A DNA stretch of 64,000 bases from Dryas octopetala (lineage: Eukaryota > Streptophyta > Magnoliopsida > Rosales > Rosaceae), in assembly GCA_963921425.1 (NCBI GenBank), contig OY992836.1, positions 2,743,825 through 2,807,824 on the forward strand, written 5' to 3'. Position 1 is the first letter of the stretch. The number at the start of each line of letters is the position of its first letter. The notes below the pieces were generated by a model. It saw only the letters and a list, made by a program, of their open reading frames with translations. It was not told where the DNA came from and made no database searches. This document shows, piece by piece, positions 57,432-64,000 of this stretch. The translations under genes were made by a program, and so were the position numbers.

Positions 57432-60400
57432 TTATAAAGTAAAAACAAACTTATTTATCCATCTCAGCTCCCTCCAGCAAGATCCTTTATAGAGCAAACA
57501 CCCAGCAAATTCCTCAACTTCAAGAACACAGCTCTTTTGAGAGGCTTGGTAAACACGTCTGCAATTTGGTCTTCACTTCTACAATAAACCAGATCAATGG
57601 TGCCTGTACACAAATCACGTAAGAAGTGATACCTCACATCAATATGTTTGCTTCTTCCACATGTAGAACAGGATTTTTTGAGAGTTTGATGGTTGAACTG
57701 TTGTCACAAAAAACTGGTGTAGATCCTTGTTGTTGGCAGTGTAGTTCTCCAAGTAATCTTCTCAACCATATTGCTTGACAAGAACATGAAGCAGCAGCAA
57801 CAAATTCAGCTTCAGTGGTGGATAAAGTGACAATTGATTGCTTCTTAGATGACCATGAAACAGCCCCTGAACCCATCATAAACACATAGCCTGAAGTGCT
57901 TCTTCTATCATCTGGATCTCCAGCGTAATCACTATCAGTAAAGCCAATTAAACATGACTTTGACTTTGCTTCCTTTCTGTACAATATCCCAAAATCCATT
58001 GTACCTTTTAAATAGCGAAAGATCCTTTTTGCAGCAAGGAGATGAAGTTTTGTTGGGCATTCCATGTAGCGACTAATGAGGCTCACAGTGTGCATAACAT
58101 CTGGTCTTGTGGCTGTCACATACAATAAGCTTCCTACAATCTGCTTGTAGAGTGTGTTGTTGACCTTTTCTCCTTCAAGGTCCTTCATTAACTTCATTCC
58201 AGGTTCAGTTGGGGTGCCTACTAGGTTGCAATCCTTCATTCCAAACCTGTCCAACACCTCCTGAACGTACTGCTTTTGTGAAACAAAAATGCCTGCAGCA
58301 GATTGTTCTACTTCGATGCAAGGAAGTTGTTCATCAGTCCAAGATCTGACATATCAAATTCAGTCATCATGGAATTTTTAAAAGCATCAAACATAGCCTT
58401 ATCGTTTCCAGTGTAGATTAAATCATCTACATATAAGCACACAATTAACATCTTTCCACCATCACCAACTTTAATAAAGAGTGTATGCTCATATGGAAAC
58501 TTTTTAAAACCTTCTTTGATGAAATAAGCTTCTATACGACTATACCAAGCTCTAGGTGCTTGTTTAAGCCCGTAAAGAGCCTTTCTCAACTTGTATACCT
58601 GTTTCTCCTTCCCCTGTTGCACAAAACCTGGTGGCTGGTCAACATATACTTCTTCTTGCAATTCGCCATGCAAAAATGCAGACTTCACATCCAATTGAAA
58701 AATGAACCAAGAATTTTGAGCTGCAATGGAGAGAACCAATCGAATTGTATCGAGTCTTACAACTGGAGCGAACACTTCTTTGTAGTCAATACCTGCTTCT
58801 TGCTTATAGCCTTTAGCCACAAGGCGTGCTTTGTATTTGTCAACTTTTCCATCCTTATTTAGCTTTGTTTTGTAAACCCATTTGACGCCAATCGACTTCT
58901 GCCCTTGTGGAAGGTCTGTCAACTCCCAAGTATTATTTTTCACAATTGATCTGATTTCCTCATTCATTACTTGTTTCCATTTCTCCTCTTTGAGAGCTTC
59001 TTGGAAAGCTATAGGATCAGAATCTGAAAATAGAGCAAGATAGGTAAGTGGATATTCATCAGAGTGATCAATACCATCTACCTCATAGTCCATCATCCAT
59101 GCTGGTCTTTTTCTCATGCGTGGGGGCCTTGAATCATCCGTTGAAATAACTCCAGATGTACTTGCTTGTGGATTTGGTGTGCTACTGGAAATTGTAATTG
59201 ATGACTGCTCAGAATTTATTTCTTCTCCTTCATCAAAATCTGCAGGAATGTACTCCTTTGAGCTTTCAACAGCCCATGACCACAAGGATTCCTCATCAAA
59301 CACCACATCTCGGCTGATCACAATCTTTTTATTGATTGGGTTGAACAATTTGTACGCCTTTGAATGTTTACTGACCACAAGAAAAATGCACTTGACCCCT
59401 TTGTCATCCAGCTTCTTCCTCTTCTCATCTGGAATATGTGCATATGCTACACAACCAAAAATTCTGAAGTGATCCACTGCTGGTTTATGTTCGTTCCATG
59501 CTTCTTCAGGTGTCATATCTTTGACAACAAGTGTGAGACAACGATTGAGTATATGAATGCTCCAATTGACTGCCTCGGGCCAAAAAATCTTTGGAATGCT
59601 TCGGCTTGCCAGCATGCTTCGAACCATGTTCAGAATTGTCATGTTCTTCCTCTCGGCCACTCCATTCTGTTGTGGTGTGTAGGCTGCTGTAAGTTGTCGC
59701 CTAATTCCATGCATCTCACAAAAATTTGCAAATTCTTGTGAGTTAAACTCTCCACCACGATCAGTGCGGAGAGTTTTAATTACTTTTCCAACATCCTTTT
59801 CAGCAAGAGCTTTGAAGCTTTTAAAGGCTACAAAAGCTTCTGATTTTTCCTGCAAGAAGTAAACCCACGTTTTTCGACTGTAATCATCAATAAACGTGAT
59901 AAAATACCTCTTGTTCCCATTGGAAGTTGGGTTGATGGGTCCACAAATATCTGAATGGACTAACTCAAGAGATTTGCGAGCTCTCCATGCTTTCCCCTTT
60001 TGAAAAGTGTCTCTATGCTGCTTTCCAACAACGCATTCTTCACAAATTTGAGATGGACAATCAATTGGTGGAAGTCCTTTCACCATACCTCGCTGATGAA
60101 GGGTTTTCAATCCATTAAAATTCAGATGTCCATAGCGGAGATGCCATAGCCATGCTGTATCCTTCACTTGAGCAGAGAAACATGACTCAGTCACACTCTG
60201 GATATGCACCGGAAACATCATGTTTGCTGACATGCTGACTTGTGCAATAAGCCCCTTCTTTGGATCATGGATTTGACATGTTCCTGCTTGAATATTGATC
60301 ACATAGCCTTTTTCCTGAAGCTGCCCCACACTCAACAAATTGCTTTTCAAATCCGAAACAAAGAAAACACTAGATATAGTTTGAGAAGTGTTATCTTTGC

Positions 60401-61543
60401 CCAAATTTTAATATTGCCCTTGCCCATGACAGAAATTGTAGAATTATCTCCAAACCTTACAGTGGTGCGAAAAGACTCATCCAAATCAGAAAATGCTGAC
60501 TTATTACCACACATGTGGTTACTGCAACCTGTGTCTATATACCACACATCATGGTGAGTGTTTTCAATAGTTTGGCAAACCATCAAAAGAGTAGCTTCAT
60601 CTTCTTTTTCTATAAAATTTGCCTTTTCACCTTTATCTTTGTTCAAATTTGTTCGACACTCAGAACGATAGTGGCCATACCTGTGGCATCTGTAGCACTC
60701 AATGTTTGACTTATCGAACCTTGAATCTTGATCATGTCCTCTGCCTCTACTTTGGGAATTAGGAGTGGAGTGATCTTCTGACTTGTTGTGTCTGCCTTCT
60801 CTGTTGCCATCATTATTTCCTCTGCCTCTACCCCTTCCTCGGCCTCGACCTCGACCCCGACCCCGACCTGAGCTTCTGGTAGTTGGGGATTCATAGTTGG
60901 TAGAGACCTTCAGAGCTTGCTCCTCAATGGTACTGCGAGTGATCTTCCATTCATGTACCAGTAAGGAACTTTGGAGTTCATCAATTGAGAGTTCATCAAC
61001 ATCATTTGATTCTTCAACCGAGCAAACAATATAATCAAACTTTGGAGTCATAGACTGCAAAATCTTTTCAACAATGGTAACATCTTACATCTTGTCGCCA
61101 TGGATCTGCATCTTGTTTGCAATTGCCATTGTTCTGGAGAAATAGTCATTGACAAACTCTCCCTGCTTCATTTGAAGAGTCTCAAAATCTCTTCGGAGTG
61201 TCTGCAATGCAGAACGTTTCACCTTTGTTGAGCCTTGGTACTTCTTTTTCATGGAGTCCCAAATTTGCTTCGAAGTGTCTTTTTGAAGAATTGTCTCTAG
61301 AATTGCACGATCTATTGCTTGAAAAAGATAATTCTTCACCTTTAAATCTTTCAGCCGTTGTTCTTCCAAACTTTTTTGTTGAACTTCTGTCAACACTGCT
61401 CCATTTCCTGGTTCATGAATGCCGGTTTCCACCAAAGTCCAATACTCCTTGGATCTCAGGAAATTTTCCATTAACATGCTCCAATGATCATAGTGACCAT
61501 CAAAGCGAGGAATTGCAGGTTGCACAAAAGTTTCTGATGCCAT
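57432..61543 (-). pseudogene. gag-pol of element H
   Basis: ATG at 61543. Gag: MASETFVQPAIPRFDGHYDH, KEYWTLVE and the UBN2-type core. A TAA at 61085-61087 interrupts it, and the same frame continues to 60347 with a (RG)n stretch (about 60836-60875), the CCHC knuckle CYRCHRYGHYRSEC and protease YIDTGCSNHM. A frameshift near 60405 leads into a 698-codon frame (60404-58308) with the zinc-binding region (HLRYGHLN...CEECVVGK), catalytic core ([26 protein letters not shown]) and RT ([27 protein letters not shown]). A single-base loss at about 58320 shifts to the frame 58257-57634 with RNase H (GFTDSDYAGDPDDR, STTEAEF). Another shift near 57660 leads to the C-terminus ending at 57432. Catalytic residues look intact, so decay is recent. 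Confidence 0.93.
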
Positions 61544-61638
61544 GAGAGTTGCTGCTGCAATACAAGAGTGAGTAGAAGAGAGCTGCTGCTCAGTGAAGAC
61601 TTTCTACACGACCTCTGTTTTTTTTTTCTCTCTCTGTG

Positions 61639-61650
61639 GCTCTGATACCA
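61639..61650 (-). other. Primer binding site of element H (initiator tRNA-Met)
   Basis: GCTCTGATACCA on the plus strand, two bases from the 5' LTR at 61653. Confidence 0.9.
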
Positions 61651-61652
61651 AA

Positions 61653-61914
61653 TGTAAACTCAAAGACAGTAGACTGAAATTGATTTAACTTGATTGATAG
61701 TAATTGACTGAGTTGAAAACAATTTAAAATAGAATAAACAAAACTGACTTAGCACATAACTTGGAACAACACGTTCCATGGCTAACAGACTTTCACCACT
61801 ACTGGGATATCCCTACAGACTAGGAAACAACCAAACAACTAAGTCCCATAAGAATAGGACAACATACACCAACTTATTCAATAATTAATAAGTAAATAAT
61901 AATAAACTTTAACA
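61653..61914 (-). repeat. 5' LTR of element H
   Basis: 262 bp, TGTAAACTC to CTTTAACA on the plus strand. Differs from the other copy at four positions. Confidence 0.95.
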
Positions 61915-62157
61915 GTTTTGGCTATTAACAGCAAATAATATATCATGCACATGTTAATTTGTTTGGCTTATTGGTGATTGGTCTATACCATTATAGATAC
62001 TTTTCAATAAAGAGTTGGGATATCAAAATGTTGTTTGTTAGTGCTGAATTTCTTTTATTTCAGAGGTTTACAAGAATAATGGGTATCTCATGGTTTCTTT
62101 CAAATCGAACTGTCCTAATTAGTTATTCAATTTCAATTTTAAATCTTAGAGGGCCTA

Positions 62158-62740
62158 ACAATATGTAAGTTGGGGGTATGATTGTTATTGCTTCTCAGTA
62201 ACAATATGTAAGTGAGGTTATGGTTGTTACTGCTTATCAGTAACAATATGTAAGTGAGGGCTATGATTGTTCAGTAATAATATGTAAGTGGGACTATGGT
62301 CGTTACTGCTTGTTCGTAACAATATGTAAGTAGGGTATGATTGTTATTGTAACAATATGTAAGTAAAAGTATGGTTGTTACTAATAAGTAATAACAATAT
62401 ATAAGTGAGACTATGATTATTACTGACAAGCAGTAATAATATGTAAATGGGGCTATGATTGTTACTACTTGTCAATAACAATATATAAATGGGGGTTGTG
62501 GTTGTTACTATTTATTAGTAACAATTTATAAATAAGGGATATGATTGTTACTGATTGTTAGTAACAATATGTAAGTGGGGCTATGATTGTTACTACTTGT
62601 GAGTATTAATATATAAGTGGGGACTATGGTTGTGTCAGTAACAATATGTAAGTGTGAGACTATGGTTGTTACTGATTGCCAGTAACAATATGTAAATGAG
62701 GTTATAATTGTATATTTGTATATGTAAGAGGCTATGATTT
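62158..62740. repeat. Minisatellite, about 42-bp unit, about 14 copies
   Basis: Units begin AACAATATGTAAGTGGGG and continue CTATGATTGTTACTGCTTGT with many substitutions and small deletions. Each unit has inverted GTAACAA and TTGTTAC ends, so each can fold. The Ile/Thr-rich minus-strand ORF over 62526-62813 is a repeat product. Confidence 0.88.
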
Positions 62741-63268
62741 GTATAAGTTGCCTTGTTTTTAGGTTTTTTTGCATAGTAAAAAATTGAAAATAGCTATTGT
62801 TTGATATTGCCACTGTTGGTTTTTTTCTTGTTTAATGTGAAAAAAAAAAAAATTGGCGTTCAAAAAAAATATTGGAAAAAATTATTGTAGTGCGCTACAG
62901 TGTTCTGCTACGGCGTTACTGTAGCTGTTGGACTGTTAAAAAGTGGGCCGGTACAGTAAAATACTGTAGCAGTTGGGCCTTAAAAACAATCTATTTTATG
63001 AAATGGACTTTAAAAAAAAAACCCAAAATTTTTTACATGTTGGAGTGCATGATAACCTTTTTAGAATGCCAATAACATTATCCTTTAAAATTTAGTGATT
63101 TGTCAGAGAGAGAGAAATCTGAAATCAACATTAATTGCATAATGGTAAAACTTGTAAATAATAAAAAACTAATGGATTATTGTTATCCTATGTGGCCTAA
63201 GATTTTAAATATGAGTTTTTTTTTTTTTGGCAGAAGATATGGGCTTTAGTTATTAAGAAAAATGTAAT
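62741..63268. other. AT-rich stretch, no gene seen
   Basis: Contains poly-A and poly-T runs and a short GTAGC/CTGTAG-rich patch (62886-62970). Nothing recognisable. Confidence 0.5.
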
Positions 63269-64000
63269 CACTACTACAATAATGCTAATAGACGACACTA
63301 CCTAGACAACGGTTGTTTTAAAACAGTTGTGTAGTTTTAACAGATAACGGTTTTAAAAAAAATGTTGTATTTATGCATAAAATCCAATGGTTTTGAGAGG
63401 GGTAAATTTTTTGGTTTTGCCTACACAATGATTTTAAGTTACGACCATTGTGTAAGCGAAAGAAAATGAAAAAACCGGTCTACAGTAATTTCATTAAAAA
63501 AATTTATTGTGCACTGAACTTGTTGCCGTCCTTCGATATTTTCACTTTCCCTCTCAATGTTCATTCTTCCCACCCTTAGGTCATAAACCCAGCAATGTTT
63601 ATTACCAAAACCAAAAGAGATATGAGAGATAAGTCATCATCTGCTCCAAATGCACCCACCTGACCTCCAACGACCTCACAAGCCCGACCCTCTGAGAGAT
63701 AAGCCACCCATCGATCTGCTCTTTCTTCTCATTTCCTTATTATTGAAGCTCGACCCTCACCCTCAGTTCTCACTCTCTTTCTCGCCGCCCTCTCTCTCGT
63801 CGCATCCTTTCCTTCTCGCCACCGAGACACCGTCGCGTCCTCTATTCCCTCACTTTGCAACACCGTTCACTACTGCGCGCATCTCACCTTCTCTCTATCA
63901 CTTTCGCGCTCAGCCCTCCGTCTAATCGAGTTTCTGTCGCTCTCGATCTACTCTCTCTCTTTCTCCCTCGATTTGCTCTCTTTCTCCCTCGATCTGCTCT
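63269..64000 (+). mobile_element. CACTA (En/Spm-type) transposon end, runs off window
   Basis: CACTACTACAATAATGC at 63269 matches the CACTA terminal inverted repeat style. It is followed within 200 bp by subterminal motifs on both strands (ACAACGGTTGTTTT, ATAACGGTTTTAA, ACACAATGATTTTAA, ACCATTGTGTAAG). Three bases before it are AAT, the possible target duplication. From about 63530 the sequence becomes CT-rich and gene-like (63640-64000) but no product was recognised; it could be captured gene sequence. The other terminus is outside the window. Confidence 0.6.

Larger units (their letters stand above)
57136..61914 (-). mobile_element. Element H: complete Ty1/copia element with short LTRs
   Basis: 4779 bp with 262-bp LTRs (57136-57397 and 61653-61914), four mismatches between them, and perfect duplication GTTTT at 57131-57135 and 61915-61919. 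tRNA-Met primer site at 61639-61650 (minus). Gag, protease, integrase, RT and RNase H are all present, but with one nonsense codon and at least three frameshifts. It lies antisense in the intron of the O-fucosyltransferase-like gene. I did not assign a lineage. Confidence 0.95.
56704..62129 (+). pseudogene. Truncated O-fucosyltransferase-family gene (RRT-like N-terminus), split by element H
   Basis: Exon 1 (56704-57009) encodes MCRAEDYEKCDYRAERKMGF, a basic stretch, then a hydrophobic segment (LLIVRAIVTALVWAAAVQLI) typical of a type II Golgi membrane anchor, then HGPRLFKVWPPC and a Pro-rich stem. The pattern RA..T.L.W...VQL....GPR..K.WP.C matches plant PF10250 proteins, including rhamnogalacturonan I rhamnosyltransferases, from memory of the family. 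A donor GTAAGT is at 57010 and an acceptor TTTCAG ends at 62063. Exon 2 starts VYKNNGYLMVS, the conserved start of the catalytic domain, then reaches TAG after a few residues. The whole catalytic domain is missing; minisatellite follows. The intron would be about 270 bp without H. No function is expected. Confidence 0.62.

Noticed and set aside
58485..59741. Plus-strand ORFs opposite the pol of H
   Set aside because: Antisense shadows of the copia integrase and RT.
62526..62813. Minus-strand Ile/Thr-rich ORF
   Set aside because: Product of the 42-bp minisatellite.

Overview
This window is plant nuclear heterochromatin. Nearly all of it is LTR retrotransposons nested in one another, plus one tandem satellite block and a small gene-derived region at the right end. 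The host is a flowering plant, probably a eudicot. Reasons: several Ty3/gypsy elements of the Athila type with tRNA-Asp primer sites (TGGCGCCGTTGCCGGGGA), Tekay/Del-like chromovirus LTRs, SIRE-like and short-LTR Ty1/copia elements, a CACTA transposon end, and an exon pair from a plant O-fucosyltransferase-family gene. I could not name the species. No complete, evidently functional host gene is present.

Left block, 1-21541: a four-deep nest. Element C (Athila type, minus strand, only its 5' LTR and gag start in view) lies in the satellite. Element B (plus) interrupts C's gag, and element A (plus) sits in B's 3' region. A solo chromovirus LTR, S1 (4363-7133, TSD CCCAA), sits inside A's 3' LTR. 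Element D (14135-21090, minus, TSD TAGTG) sits in C's 5' LTR. A keeps only a small gag-protease ORF. D has no coding capacity but near-identical LTRs, so both look like recently mobilised non-autonomous elements.

Middle, 21542-30592: about 39 copies of a 150-bp satellite, then an LTR-like promoter segment, a chromovirus LTR fragment and a broken 'plant transposon protein' ORF on the minus strand.

30593-44978: element E, an Athila-type element with a single-frame gag-pol of about 1,700 codons broken by four nonsense codons. Its RNase H domain is split by a solo LTR, S2 (36533-39075, TSD GCTAT).

44979-54888: element F, a decayed SIRE-like copia element (minus) with most of its RT deleted, carrying a solo LTR S3 (48342-51434, TSD TGGAG).

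54889-64000: gene-like leader sequence, then an O-fucosyltransferase-like exon 1. Its intron contains copia element H (57136-61914, TSD GTTTT). A short exon 2 remnant follows, then a 42-bp minisatellite, and from 63269 a CACTA-type terminus running off the window.

The best candidates for something undescribed are two sets of potential RNA/DNA hairpins in the Athila-type elements. One is a trio of hairpins just downstream of pol, kept in A, D and E with compensatory base changes and retained even in the coding-free element D. The other is an array of about eight short palindromes near the start of every LTR, whose arms differ in sequence but stay self-complementary.
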